From the NCBI RefSeq assembly GCF_030908385.1, contig NZ_CP133091.1, positions 558,001-622,000 of the forward strand: a DNA stretch of 64,000 nt. The letters are read 5' to 3'. Position 1 is the first letter of the stretch. Each line of letters begins with the position of its first letter. Shown here piece by piece: positions 25,777-34,359 of this stretch. The DNA comes from Mangrovimonas sp. YM274 (GTDB lineage Bacteria; Bacteroidota; Bacteroidia; Flavobacteriales; Flavobacteriaceae). The position numbers and the translations under genes are program-made. The notes beneath the pieces were generated by a model that was given only the letters and a program-made list of their open reading frames with translations, did no database searches and was not told the DNA's origin.

Positions 25777-28326
25777 ATGAAAAACATTTACCAGTTACTA
25801 TGTGCAGCTGCAGTATTTTTATGTACTTCGGCGCTGTATTCACAGAGCACTATCAAGGGTAAAATAATTGGCTCGGATTTTAGCGAGCCATTACCTGGTG
25901 CAAACATTATTGAAAAGGGAACATCGAACGGAACCACCACCGATTTTGATGGAAATTTCACAATTACTACACAAGCAAGTTCGGGAGAATTGGTGATTAC
26001 CTATGTAGGGTATACCACCCAGACCATAACCTTTAGTGGTGATCAGGATTTTGGAGTTATTACTTTGGAGTCTAGCGAGGTGGGGTTGCAAGAAGTTCAA
26101 ATTATTGCTTCTGTTGCCGTTGACAGGAAAACGCCAGTGGCAGTGTCTACGGTAAAGGCAGAAGAAATTGAATTGAAGCTAGGAACACAAGAGTTTCCCG
26201 AAGTGCTAAAATCTACTCCAGGGGTATATGCTACCAAATCCGGAGGAGGGTTTGGTGATGGACGTATCAATTTAAGGGGTTTCGAATCTGATAACGTAGC
26301 GGTTCTTATCAATGGTATTCCAGTTAACGATATGGAAAATGGTCGTGTATACTGGAGTAACTGGGCAGGTCTTTCGGATGTGACCAGCTCCATGCAGGTG
26401 CAGCGCGGTTTAGGAGCTTCTAAAGTGGCGGTACCCTCAGTAGGAGGAACTATCAATATTTTATCCAAAACTACCGATGTGGAAGCAGGAGGTAACATTT
26501 CTACTCAAGTGGCTAATGATGGTTATTTCAAGTTTGGGGCAACCTATTCAACAGGGTTAATGGACAATGGTTTTGCAGCTACCATATCTGCCGCAAAAAC
26601 GGATGGTGACGGGTACGTAGACGGTACAGAGTTCAGCGCATTTTCATATTTCATTAATTTATCAAAAGAAATTGGTGAAAACCACAAATTGTCCTTTACA
26701 GCATTTGGTGCTAAGCAACGTCACGGACAACGTCAAAATAGACAGTTAGTTTCTACGTACCAGGCTACCGAAAGTGGTAAGCGCTTTAATGCTGATTGGG
26801 GATATAAAAATGGACAGGTACTTCATCAAGAGGATAACTTTTACCATAAGCCACAATTATCTTTAAATCATTATTGGGACATTTCAGATGTAACTACATT
26901 GTCAACGGCCTTATATGCTTCCTTTGGTTCTGGAGGTGGAGGAGGTTTCACTGGTACCAATAAATTTGGTTTAGGGGAAGGTGGAGTTAGTGACTACAGA
27001 TTTGGGTTATATGGCCCTATAAACTTCGATAAGATAGTTGAAGAAAATGAGGAATTGGGAGCTATGGGGTCGGAAACGATTCTTAGGGCGTCTCGTAATG
27101 ACCATATTTGGTACGGGATATTGTCTACTTTAAAAACAGATTTATCAGATAACCTAGTGCTTTTAGCAGGATTGGATTTGAGAAATTATAAAGGAATTCA
27201 TTTTACTGAATTGACCGATCTTTTAGGGGGGCAACATTTTGCCGATGACAGCGATGAAAATAATCCAAACGGAACCTATCAAGTAGGTGACAAAATTCTA
27301 TATTACAATGATGGGCTTGTTGGATGGCAAGGGGTATTTGGTCAATTGGAATATTCTCAAGACAGATTGGCCGCTTTTGTGTCGTTGGCCGCATCTAATA
27401 CATCGTATAAACGTATAGATTACTTTAACTATCTTGATAGCGACCCTCTTCAGGAAACCGATCGTTATAATTTCTTTGGTTACAGTGCCAAGGGAGGGGC
27501 TAATTTCAATTTAACAGACAATCATAACATATTTGCAAATATTGGGTATTTTGAAAAAGCGCCTGGCTTCGATGCCGTATTTCTGAATTTTGATAATGAG
27601 CATATCAACGATGGTGCTGAGAACCAAAAGATTTTCAGTGTTGAATTTGGGTATGGCTTTAGAAGCGATAAGCTATCGGCCAATGTAAACCTTTATAGAA
27701 CGGCTTGGAGAGATAGAACGGAAACGTTTAACTTTCAACAACCAGATGGCACCAATTCTACAGCCAATATATTAGGTGTAAATGCAATCCATCAAGGGCT
27801 TGAAATTGATTTTGTTTACAAGCCTTTTGATAAAATGCGAATTACAGGAATGGCTTCTTTTGGTGATTGGAGATGGGAAGACAATGTTGAAAATGTACAG
27901 ATTTTTGATGATGAACAAAACCTAATCAATACAGTAGATTTATTTATAAAGGATCTCCATGTAGGGGATGCTGCTCAAACCACTATGGCACTAGGTCTAA
28001 ATTACGAGATCATGAATAAGACTAATTTGATGATAGACTATAATTACTACGATCGTCTTTATGCCGATTTTGATCCTAGTGATAGAGGTACAGAAGGAGC
28101 GCCTGATGCTTGGGAAGTGCCTGCTTATGGTTTGTTTGATATGGCGTTATCTCACGAATTTGATTTTGGACCATTTAATATGCGCTTGATAGGAAGAATG
28201 AATAATGTGTTCAATACCGAATATATTTCGGATGCCTTAGACGGCTCCGGATCTCAAGCATCTACTGCATTGGTGTATTATGGTTATGGTAGAACATTTA
28301 GTGTAGGAGCTAAGCTTAATTTTTAA
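25777..28326 (+). CDS. TonB-dependent outer-membrane receptor with carboxypeptidase-like N-terminal domain
   Basis: An 849-residue receptor. After a signal peptide (cleavage near YSQ23) comes a carboxypeptidase D regulatory-like domain (STIKGKIIGSDFSEPLPGANI, about 24-105), then the plug (PVAVSTVKAEEIELKLGTQEFPEVLKSTPGVYATK; GRINLRGFESDNVAVLINGIP) and a 22-strand barrel that ends in Phe (FSVGAKLNF). The receptor uses TonB energy to import a ligand, which cannot be told from sequence. No SusD homologue follows; instead a choice-of-anchor J lipoprotein starts 11 bases downstream and is the likely surface partner. Confidence 0.93.
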   Translation: MKNIYQLLCAAAVFLCTSALYSQSTIKGKIIGSDFSEPLPGANIIEKGTSNGTTTDFDGNFTITTQASSGELVITYVGYTTQTITFSGDQDFGVITLESSEVGLQEVQIIASVAVDRKTPVAVSTVKAEEIELKLGTQEFPEVLKSTPGVYATKSGGGFGDGRINLRGFESDNVAVLINGIPVNDMENGRVYWSNWAGLSDVTSSMQVQRGLGASKVAVPSVGGTINILSKTTDVEAGGNISTQVANDGYFKFGATYSTGLMDNGFAATISAAKTDGDGYVDGTEFSAFSYFINLSKEIGENHKLSFTAFGAKQRHGQRQNRQLVSTYQATESGKRFNADWGYKNGQVLHQEDNFYHKPQLSLNHYWDISDVTTLSTALYASFGSGGGGGFTGTNKFGLGEGGVSDYRFGLYGPINFDKIVEENEELGAMGSETILRASRNDHIWYGILSTLKTDLSDNLVLLAGLDLRNYKGIHFTELTDLLGGQHFADDSDENNPNGTYQVGDKILYYNDGLVGWQGVFGQLEYSQDRLAAFVSLAASNTSYKRIDYFNYLDSDPLQETDRYNFFGYSAKGGANFNLTDNHNIFANIGYFEKAPGFDAVFLNFDNEHINDGAENQKIFSVEFGYGFRSDKLSANVNLYRTAWRDRTETFNFQQPDGTNSTANILGVNAIHQGLEIDFVYKPFDKMRITGMASFGDWRWEDNVENVQIFDDEQNLINTVDLFIKDLHVGDAAQTTMALGLNYEIMNKTNLMIDYNYYDRLYADFDPSDRGTEGAPDAWEVPAYGLFDMALSHEFDFGPFNMRLIGRMNNVFNTEYISDALDGSGSQASTALVYYGYGRTFSVGAKLNF

Positions 28327-28337
28327 AAAAAAAAGAC

Positions 28338-30044
28338 ATGAAAAGAATATTTTATCTAATGGTATTTATAGGGGTCACGTTTTTAGCGTGCGACCCTATG
28401 GAAGATATTTATAATGATTTGGATAGTCAAGAGAACCCAGTTGTGGGGACAGATCAATATACATTAACGGATGATGATTACGAGACCTTGGACTTGCCCT
28501 TTGGAAGTTTTGATTCAGAAGATGATGCTCGCGAATTGATCCCGGGATTATTGGCAGATATGTATCCTTTTTGGGGAGAAGGTTCTTCGGTTGTAGTAGG
28601 GTACAATCTTTATGTAGGGAATGCGGAAGGGATAGATGATTTGACCGGAGCAGGAATTTACGAATTGACCACGGCTGACTATGCAGCTTCGGGAAGTGAT
28701 GCTTTTGGGTATTATCCTGAAGCCGATGCTACTGAAGAAATTATCTCTGTTTTGGAGATGCAATTTGATGCTCCGGAAGAGGGCCAAATTGTATTGGCTC
28801 AATACAGGCAATACTTGGAAACACCTGAAGTTGGATTTGCGAACCTTTACGAATATAATTTTAATGGCTCTTTGGATGGCTTTGAAAGCATTAGCGTAGT
28901 GGGCGATCAAGTTTGGGAGGCTGCTTCTTTTGGAGGTGTAGAATATGCCTATATGAGTGGGTTTGAAGACGGAAATATTATTAATGAGGATTGGTTGATT
29001 TCACCAGAAATGGATTTGTCCAGTGAGACTGATATTAGAGTACAAATTAATCAAGCCATCAATTATGCTGATGATTTATCGTTGCTGAGTGTTTGGGTTT
29101 CTTCAGATTATACTACGGGAGGAGATGTGGCTGCTGCTACTTGGGAACCCATTGATTTTGAAAATACCCCTGCAGGGAACAACTGGAACTTTGTGCTTTC
29201 TGAGGATTATGATTTGTCTGCTTATGATGGAGAAACCATTCATATTGCATTCAAATATGAATCTACAGAAGGGGAAGCGGCATCATGGGAAATAGATCAG
29301 TTACTTGTAAAAGCACTAGGTGTTTCTGGTGATTTTGATTCCAAAGGTGAGTACTTTGTTTATACTGAAGGCGCTTGGGAGGTAATGGAAGATGTGTACT
29401 ACCTAAGTTCTGCAGATTATAACTCTATGGGAGAAAGCTCAGGGCAACCTGGACAATATGATAACTTCAGCAGTTCAACACCTGCGGATAGCTATCTTCC
29501 AACGTTCTTGGGTATCAAATACCCTTATGCTCAGGAAGAAGATCAAATTTTTGTGATTTTTAAATATTATTCAAGTTCAGCAGGAGCTGTCCAAATCAGA
29601 GGAAATTCGTATACTCTTGTTGAAGGAGAATGGGCGCCTCATGAGTCTACTATAGAGACGACACTGCAGTTTGGTCATGATGGAACCGAATGGGTTCCAG
29701 ATAACACTATTCAATATACCTTAACTGGAGATGATTACGATTATATTGTGTCTCAATTGGAAAATGAACCTGGTTATGAGGCGGCTACTTCAAGTATGGC
29801 AAATTATGGAAATTTAGACAGAAGAATTAGTCAAGCAGCCTATTGGAGTGATGCGGATACTGAAAATAGTGCTGGTATTACGGATATGATTGCAAATGCC
29901 ATGGGTATTTTACTAGATCATATTGATCCTGCAGCAGAAGAAGGTCAAAAGTATGTCATGACTTACGATATATACAATGGTACCAATACCACAGAGAGCG
30001 CAGCCATGATTAAGGTTGATGGAGTTTGGGTGAGAAATGACTAG
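28338..30044 (+). CDS. Choice-of-anchor J (DUF5017-like) surface lipoprotein
   Basis: A 568-residue acidic lipoprotein (lipobox FLAC18). Residues about 170-330 look like a choice-of-anchor J jelly-roll: YEYNFNGSLDGFES, the aromatic SPEMDLSS segment, and the AFKYESTEGEAASWEIDQLLVK ending. Flanking segments repeat a YxLTxxDYxxL pattern (near residues 41-51, about 354-364 and about 458-468), suggesting three related small modules. The sequence has many Asp/Glu, as in exported proteins of marine bacteria. It is paired with the TonB receptor and probably binds the same ligand at the surface; the ligand is unknown. A terminator follows. Confidence 0.8.
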   Translation: MKRIFYLMVFIGVTFLACDPMEDIYNDLDSQENPVVGTDQYTLTDDDYETLDLPFGSFDSEDDARELIPGLLADMYPFWGEGSSVVVGYNLYVGNAEGIDDLTGAGIYELTTADYAASGSDAFGYYPEADATEEIISVLEMQFDAPEEGQIVLAQYRQYLETPEVGFANLYEYNFNGSLDGFESISVVGDQVWEAASFGGVEYAYMSGFEDGNIINEDWLISPEMDLSSETDIRVQINQAINYADDLSLLSVWVSSDYTTGGDVAAATWEPIDFENTPAGNNWNFVLSEDYDLSAYDGETIHIAFKYESTEGEAASWEIDQLLVKALGVSGDFDSKGEYFVYTEGAWEVMEDVYYLSSADYNSMGESSGQPGQYDNFSSSTPADSYLPTFLGIKYPYAQEEDQIFVIFKYYSSSAGAVQIRGNSYTLVEGEWAPHESTIETTLQFGHDGTEWVPDNTIQYTLTGDDYDYIVSQLENEPGYEAATSSMANYGNLDRRISQAAYWSDADTENSAGITDMIANAMGILLDHIDPAAEEGQKYVMTYDIYNGTNTTESAAMIKVDGVWVRND

Positions 30045-30066
30045 TAATTAATAAAAGTATTTAGAT

Positions 30067-30099
30067 AAAAAAACCATCGGTATTGCCGATGGTTTTTTT
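30067..30099. terminator. Bidirectional terminator between the receptor operon and gldD
   Basis: AAACCATCGG (30071-30080) pairs with CCGATGGTTT (30086-30095), flanked by A and T runs that extend the stem. It can serve both converging units. Confidence 0.88.
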
Positions 30100-30116
30100 G
30101 TGTATTTAAAATGAGC

Positions 30117-30689
30117 TTAGTTCCAGGTAATGGTTTCCATTATGTGCTTAATGTCGTTTTTTAAATACACGGCAGCAGGATAAATGGAATCGTAGTTTGG
30201 TTTTGCATAAAAGTATAAAGAACCCGTTAGAAAGTGGTTTACACTATCTGTAACGTAGAATTGCGATTGGCTGGCGGCATTACCTCCAACTTCGTAAAAC
30301 ATGCCAAAAACATTGTGTAATTTGTTTTCGTAGGGTTGCTCTACAATCTCATCGGCTTTTACTACGTGCTTTTGAGTGAGGTTTTGTGCATCTTTGATCA
30401 GGGACTCCAAATTGCCCTCGTTCACTTGTTTGTAGGTTAGGTAGATGGTGCCTTTCATGTCTGGATATTGAATATCTAATCCAAAGGTTTTTTTAGATTG
30501 GTCTACTTTTATGTTGTCTATGTCCTCCGCCAATTCATTCTGTTCAAAAGAAAAGGGTAAAGCAGTACGTACAGGATGATAGTTGGCCTGAGGGTAGTCC
30601 AAGCGTAAAAATGCTTTGGGCTTTGGGATAGGGTCTTCTGCGCATGAAAAACAAAGTCCTGCCATTATAACTGCTACTAATCTCTTCAT
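30117..30689 (-). CDS. gldD: Gliding motility lipoprotein GldD
   Basis: A 190-residue lipoprotein (lipobox CFSC16) that matches GldD of Flavobacterium: PKPKAFLRLDYPQANYHPV after the lipidation site, a middle FGLDIQYPDMKGTIYLTYKQV strand pair, and the end LYFYAKPNYDSIYPAAVYLKNDIKHIMETI. GldD is required for gliding in F. johnsoniae and sits in the envelope, close to the type IX secretion/gliding machinery; its biochemical role is unknown. It is the last gene of the mutY-ssb-gldE-gldD run, 31 bases after gldE, the order seen across the family. Confidence 0.93.
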   Translation of the reverse strand: MKRLVAVIMAGLCFSCAEDPIPKPKAFLRLDYPQANYHPVRTALPFSFEQNELAEDIDNIKVDQSKKTFGLDIQYPDMKGTIYLTYKQVNEGNLESLIKDAQNLTQKHVVKADEIVEQPYENKLHNVFGMFYEVGGNAASQSQFYVTDSVNHFLTGSLYFYAKPNYDSIYPAAVYLKNDIKHIMETITWN

Positions 30690-30720
30690 TTTAATCTGAT
30701 ATTGTCCTAAAAAGGGATTT

Positions 30721-32031
30721 TTAGGCGTCTAAAATAGTAAACTTTACCTGTTTAATACGCTTTTTGTCCAAAGCCTCTATAGTAAAAACGTAGTTTTTGA
30801 AATTTATTTTGCTGTTGCGTTTTGGAAAAAGGCCAGAAATCTCCAAGACAAATCCAGCAATGGTTTCAGCTTCACCTTTGTGGTCTTCAAAAACAGATTC
30901 ATCATCAATCTTGATGATTTTGTAAAAGTCCTTTAATGGTGTTTTTCCTTCAAAAGAATAGTTTTTATCATCAATGATAGTGTATGATAGATCATCGTCA
31001 TCGTACTCGTCGCTAATGTCACCAACAATTTCTTCGATAACATCTTCTAAAGAAATAACGCCTGATGTTCCTCCGTATTCATCTACCACAATGGCCAAAT
31101 GAACTTTTTTACTTTGGAATTCAAGCATTAAATCGTCCAATTTTTTGTTTTCTGGCACAAAGAAGGGCTCTCTCAGAAGGGAAGTCCAGTCAAATTGTTT
31201 TTTGTCTATATGGGGGAGTAAGTCTTTGATATATAGAATGCCAACAACAGAGTCGATACTGTCTTTGTATACGGGAATTCTTGAATAACCATTTTTTGTG
31301 ATTTCCTCAATGACCTCGCTGTACGTTTGATCGGTTTGTAGAGCAAAAATGTCCATTCTAGGTTTCATGACCTGTTTGGTGTCGGTATTTCCAAAAGAGA
31401 CAATGCCCTGTAATATTTTATGTTCTTCACGTGTAGTGTCCTGCTCGCTTGTAAGTTCTAAAGCTTGAGATAGTTGGTCGACACTTAAATTGGATTTTTG
31501 CTTGCCCAATTTATTGTGAATAGCAATAGTAAAATAACGCATTGGTAGTGTGAACGGCGTAAAAATAATGTCCAATACCTGAAGCGGAATTGTCATAAAT
31601 GTGGAAAACTTTACTCTGTTTCTACTGGCATATATTTTTGGGATGATTTCGCCAAATAGCAAAATAAGAAAGGTTATGACCACCACTTCCAAAAAGAATT
31701 TCAGCAAATAGCTATCTATAGAAGCAAAGAGGTGCTCTCCTAAAAAGGCAAACAATATTACAATGCCTACATTTATAAAGTTATTGGCCACTAAAATTGT
31801 AGCCAATAGCTTTTTTGGGCGTTCCAAAAGTTTGGAAATAATCTTAAAGGTGTTTGGTTTTTCCTCAAGTCCCGTGTCAATGTCTGATCTGGTCAATGAA
31901 AAGAAAGCAACTTCGGCACCAGAGATAAGTGCAGAGCAAATCAATAAAACAATGAGCAGAACAATTCCAGAAATTAAGGGAATGTTGATGGATAATAATG
32001 GTAATATTAAACTCGGGGGTTCAGGGTCCAA
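30721..32031 (-). CDS. gldE: Gliding motility-associated membrane protein GldE (CNNM/CorC type)
   Basis: A 436-residue membrane protein with the layout of HlyC/CorC-type proteins: an N-terminal DUF21/CNNM membrane domain with about four helices (up to residue 190; EVAFFSLTRSDID, FGEIIPKIYASRNRVKF), two CBS domains (about 215-335; VMKPRMDIFALQ, VDEYGGTSGVISLEDVIEEIVGDI), and a C-terminal CorC-HlyC domain. CNNM relatives handle Mg2+ or Co2+. In F. johnsoniae GldE is linked to GldD, and extra GldE can compensate for some gldD defects; it is not itself known as an ion transporter. Confidence 0.93.
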   Translation of the reverse strand: MDPEPPSLILPLLSINIPLISGIVLLIVLLICSALISGAEVAFFSLTRSDIDTGLEEKPNTFKIISKLLERPKKLLATILVANNFINVGIVILFAFLGEHLFASIDSYLLKFFLEVVVITFLILLFGEIIPKIYASRNRVKFSTFMTIPLQVLDIIFTPFTLPMRYFTIAIHNKLGKQKSNLSVDQLSQALELTSEQDTTREEHKILQGIVSFGNTDTKQVMKPRMDIFALQTDQTYSEVIEEITKNGYSRIPVYKDSIDSVVGILYIKDLLPHIDKKQFDWTSLLREPFFVPENKKLDDLMLEFQSKKVHLAIVVDEYGGTSGVISLEDVIEEIVGDISDEYDDDDLSYTIIDDKNYSFEGKTPLKDFYKIIKIDDESVFEDHKGEAETIAGFVLEISGLFPKRNSKINFKNYVFTIEALDKKRIKQVKFTILDA

Positions 32032-32055
32032 TTCACGAAAGTTTAGTTAAACATA

Positions 32056-32496
32056 TTAAAATGGAAGATCGTCGTTGTCATCCATTGTATCGGGAGCTAC
32101 GTTAGGTGTAGTTTGCGCTTGTGGTTGCTGAGGGCTCGATGTAGAGTTTTGAGACTCGCTTTTTGTGGTTAGAAAAGTAAAGTCGGTACATTGTATTTCT
32201 GTAGAATAACGGTCCATACCCTTTTCATCTTGCCATTTTCTAGTTTTAATGCGACCTTCTACATAAATGCGATCCCCTTTAGTTAGGTATTTTTCGCAAA
32301 TTTCAGCAGCTTTGTTTCTTACCACGATATTGTGCCACTCGGTATTGGTAACGCGTTCGTTAGTTTGTTTGTTTGTGTATGTTTCGTTGGTGGCCAACGG
32401 AAAACGACCTACACAATTACCTCCTTCAAAATAATGCAGTTTGACTTCATCTCCCAAATGCCCAATAAGCATTACTTTATTTAAGGTTCCTGACAT
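32056..32496 (-). CDS. ssb: Single-stranded DNA-binding protein
   Basis: A 146-residue SSB with an N-terminal OB fold (MSGTLNKVMLIGHLGDEVKL; the WHNIVVRNKAAEICEKYLTKGDRIYVEGRI core) and a Gln/Ser/Pro-rich linker that leads to the acidic tip DDNDDLPF. That tip is the docking site for repair and replication partners. It coats single-stranded DNA as a tetramer. It lies between mutY and gldE, and its own -7-like element is upstream at 32519-32526, so it may be partly independent of mutY. Confidence 0.96.
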   Translation of the reverse strand: MSGTLNKVMLIGHLGDEVKLHYFEGGNCVGRFPLATNETYTNKQTNERVTNTEWHNIVVRNKAAEICEKYLTKGDRIYVEGRIKTRKWQDEKGMDRYSTEIQCTDFTFLTTKSESQNSTSSPQQPQAQTTPNVAPDTMDDNDDLPF

Positions 32497-32518
32497 ATAC
32501 TTACGATGTTAATGTTAG

Positions 32519-32526
32519 CAAAATTA
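32519..32526 (-). promoter_or_regulatory. -7 element match before ssb (reverse strand)
   Basis: Reads TAATTTTG on the reverse strand, matching TAnnTTTG, 22 bases before the ssb start. No spaced TTG box found. Confidence 0.4.
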
Positions 32527-32573
32527 ACTTTTTTTAAATGACTTTCTTAAAAGTAAGAAAAAATTGTGAGTCT

Positions 32574-33620
32574 TTATAATGGGAATCGAAATTCCTCAAG
32601 AAAGTTGCCAATTAGGATGGGTGTTGGGAGCTTTTCTATGGCAGAAATGGGGATGCCTTCTTCGGGTAACTCCTCTACTTCTATAATCCAGAATTTGGTG
32701 TGTAAATGTTGATGTGACAATTTATGAACTATAGTGTCCTTATTATATAGGGAAAACTCAAAATCGATACCCTTTAAATAATCTTGAACCAATGGATTTG
32801 TAATAAATGAAGAAGCTGATAATGGTTTCTCCGTTTCTATTAGGGGAAATTGATACAGGTTTTGCCAAATGCCTTTTCCTACACGTTGTTTAAAAATGGT
32901 TTTGCCATTTGAGGCTATGAGCACTAAAAAGTTGAAATGCTTTTTAGACACTTTTACCTTTTTCAATTTTACTGGCAGTGTATTTACTGTGTCATTTTTG
33001 AATGCCACGCAGCTATCTTGAAGGACACACTGCCCGCAGTTAGGAGAATTGGGTTTACATTGAATTGCTCCAAATTCCATGATAGCTTGGTTGTAATCGG
33101 CTGGATTACTGGTGTCAATAAGAGAGGAGGCCAATTGTTTAAACTCCTTGTTCCCTTGGGTAGTATTAATAGGAGTGTCAATTCCAAAATAACGAGATAA
33201 TACTCGGTATACATTTCCGTCTACTACGGCCGCAGCTTCATCAAAACAAATAGAAGCAATGGCACTAGCGGTATAGTCGCCTACACCTTTTAGTTTTAAT
33301 AGTTCCTTGTAATTGTTGGGGAATACACCATTAAGATTATGGGCAATGTGCTTGGCAGTGGCATGCAAATTTCGGGCCCTAGAATAATACCCAAGGCCTT
33401 GCCAAAGTTTTAAAACCTCCTGTTCACTTGCGTTAGCGAGCTCGAAGACGCTTGGAAATTCCTTAACAAAAGCTTCATAATAGGGTAATCCCTGTTTGAT
33501 TTGGGTTTGCTGTAAAATTATTTCGGAGAGCCAAATGTTATATGGGTTTTTTGTTTTTCGCCACGGCAGACTTCGTTTGTTTACTGAGTACCAGTGAGTT
33601 ATTTTCTCCTTGAAATTCAT
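32574..33620 (-). CDS. mutY: A/G-specific adenine glycosylase
   Basis: MutY removes adenine misincorporated opposite 8-oxoguanine. Visible features: catalytic E33 in IWLSEIILQQTQ, the helix-hairpin-helix LKGVGDYTASAIAS (110-123), catalytic D134 in VVDGNVYRVLSR, and a complete 4Fe-4S loop C188-x6-C195-x2-C198-x5-C204. The C-terminal third is the NUDIX-like domain that reads 8-oxoG (KKHFNFLVLIASNGKTIFKQ). The length of 348 residues is standard. It heads the reverse cluster that continues with ssb, gldE and gldD. Confidence 0.97.
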   Translation of the reverse strand: MNFKEKITHWYSVNKRSLPWRKTKNPYNIWLSEIILQQTQIKQGLPYYEAFVKEFPSVFELANASEQEVLKLWQGLGYYSRARNLHATAKHIAHNLNGVFPNNYKELLKLKGVGDYTASAIASICFDEAAAVVDGNVYRVLSRYFGIDTPINTTQGNKEFKQLASSLIDTSNPADYNQAIMEFGAIQCKPNSPNCGQCVLQDSCVAFKNDTVNTLPVKLKKVKVSKKHFNFLVLIASNGKTIFKQRVGKGIWQNLYQFPLIETEKPLSASSFITNPLVQDYLKGIDFEFSLYNKDTIVHKLSHQHLHTKFWIIEVEELPEEGIPISAIEKLPTPILIGNFLEEFRFPL

Positions 33621-33681
33621 TTCTAATTTTTAATTTTTGCGAAAATAATCCTTTATAAGCTTAAATTTTAATTAATTAGGT

Positions 33682-33713
33682 TTGAAATATTGAAATTAAA
33701 ATTCCTATATTTG
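33682..33713 (+). promoter_or_regulatory. Promoter of hup with both -33 and -7 elements
   Basis: TTG at 33682-33684 (within TTTG) and TATATTTG at 33706-33713 are 21 bases apart, within the usual Bacteroidota spacing. The start codon follows 40 bases later. This is one of the two best promoters in the window. Confidence 0.65.
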
Positions 33714-33753
33714 CATCCCTTAATAATTAATAATAACCCTAAAATTAAATACG

Positions 33754-34044
33754 ATGACAAAAGCTGATATAGTAGCGAAGATTTCCGATAAATTAGGAAT
33801 GGAGAAAGGCGACGTGCAAGCAACAGTAGAAACTTTCATGGAAGAAGTTAAGGCTTCTTTAGAGAATGGAGACAATGTTTATTTGAGAGGATTTGGAAGT
33901 TTCATCATCAAAACTAGAGCAGAAAAAACAGGAAGAAATATTTCTAAGAATACAACTATCAAAATTCCTGCTCACAATATTCCAGCGTTCAAACCTGCAA
34001 AAGTATTTGTAGAAGGCGTAAAAACAAATGTAGAAGTTAACTAA
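33754..34044 (+). CDS. hup: HU family nucleoid protein
   Basis: A 96-residue DNA-bending protein. The sequence starts MTKADIVAKISDKLGMEKGDVQATVETFMEEV, the paired N-terminal helices. It then carries GDNVYLRGFGSFIIKTRAEKTGRNISK, the beta arms that embrace the minor groove, with the turn near the conserved NP replaced by the NISKNTTIKIPAH variant seen in Bacteroidota. It acts as a dimer to compact DNA. A strong promoter lies upstream. A tiny basic protein gene follows 38 bases downstream and probably shares the transcript. Confidence 0.93.
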   Translation: MTKADIVAKISDKLGMEKGDVQATVETFMEEVKASLENGDNVYLRGFGSFIIKTRAEKTGRNISKNTTIKIPAHNIPAFKPAKVFVEGVKTNVEVN

Positions 34045-34082
34045 CTTTTTAACCTAAATATTAATTTTTAAAAATACAATTT

Positions 34083-34172
34083 ATGCCAAGTGGTAAAAAG
34101 AGAAAGAGACACAAGGTAGCGACGCACAAGCGTAAAAAAAGAAGACGCGCTAACCGTCACAAAAAGAAATAA
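34083..34172 (+). CDS. 29-residue highly basic microprotein
   Basis: A short ORF begins MPSGKKRKRHKVATHKRKKR and ends RRANRHKKK before TAA. Of 29 residues, 17 are Lys or Arg and 3 are His, with no acidic residue. I recall near-identical small proteins next to hup in other flavobacteria, but I cannot search to confirm. The composition resembles small ribosomal proteins or rRNA-binding tails, so RNA or ribosome binding is an inference. It lies between hup and a strong terminator, with a good A/T-rich leader, so it is expressed with hup unless it has its own promoter. It is short enough to be missed by standard gene calling. Confidence 0.7.
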   Translation: MPSGKKRKRHKVATHKRKKRRRANRHKKK

Positions 34173-34173
34173 A

Positions 34174-34211
34174 ATGAAAAAGTAGTTTTTTAACTACTTT
34201 TTCATTTTTTT
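34174..34211 (+). terminator. Strong terminator after hup and the basic microprotein
   Basis: A perfect 14-base inverted repeat (34174-34187 with 34192-34205) with a four-T loop is followed by T6. It starts one base after the microprotein stop codon, which fixes the end of the transcript. Confidence 0.9.
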
Positions 34212-34241
34212 AAGTAACGTTCTTTGATATTTAGTTCATAA

Positions 34242-34249
34242 TAATTTTG
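34242..34249 (+). promoter_or_regulatory. -7 element match before rng
   Basis: TAATTTTG fits TAnnTTTG. The start codon is 110 bases further on, so the transcript would carry a long leader with a hairpin (TCCAAA/TTTGGA at about 34325-34340). Confidence 0.45.
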
Positions 34250-34359
34250 CCCTTACCTTGGCAAGATATGGACTTAACGGAAAATACTTTCTGTGTCAAA
34301 AATAAAGAGTATAATCCATCTGCTTCCAAAGCTTTTTGGAGTGGATATAAATTTACAGT

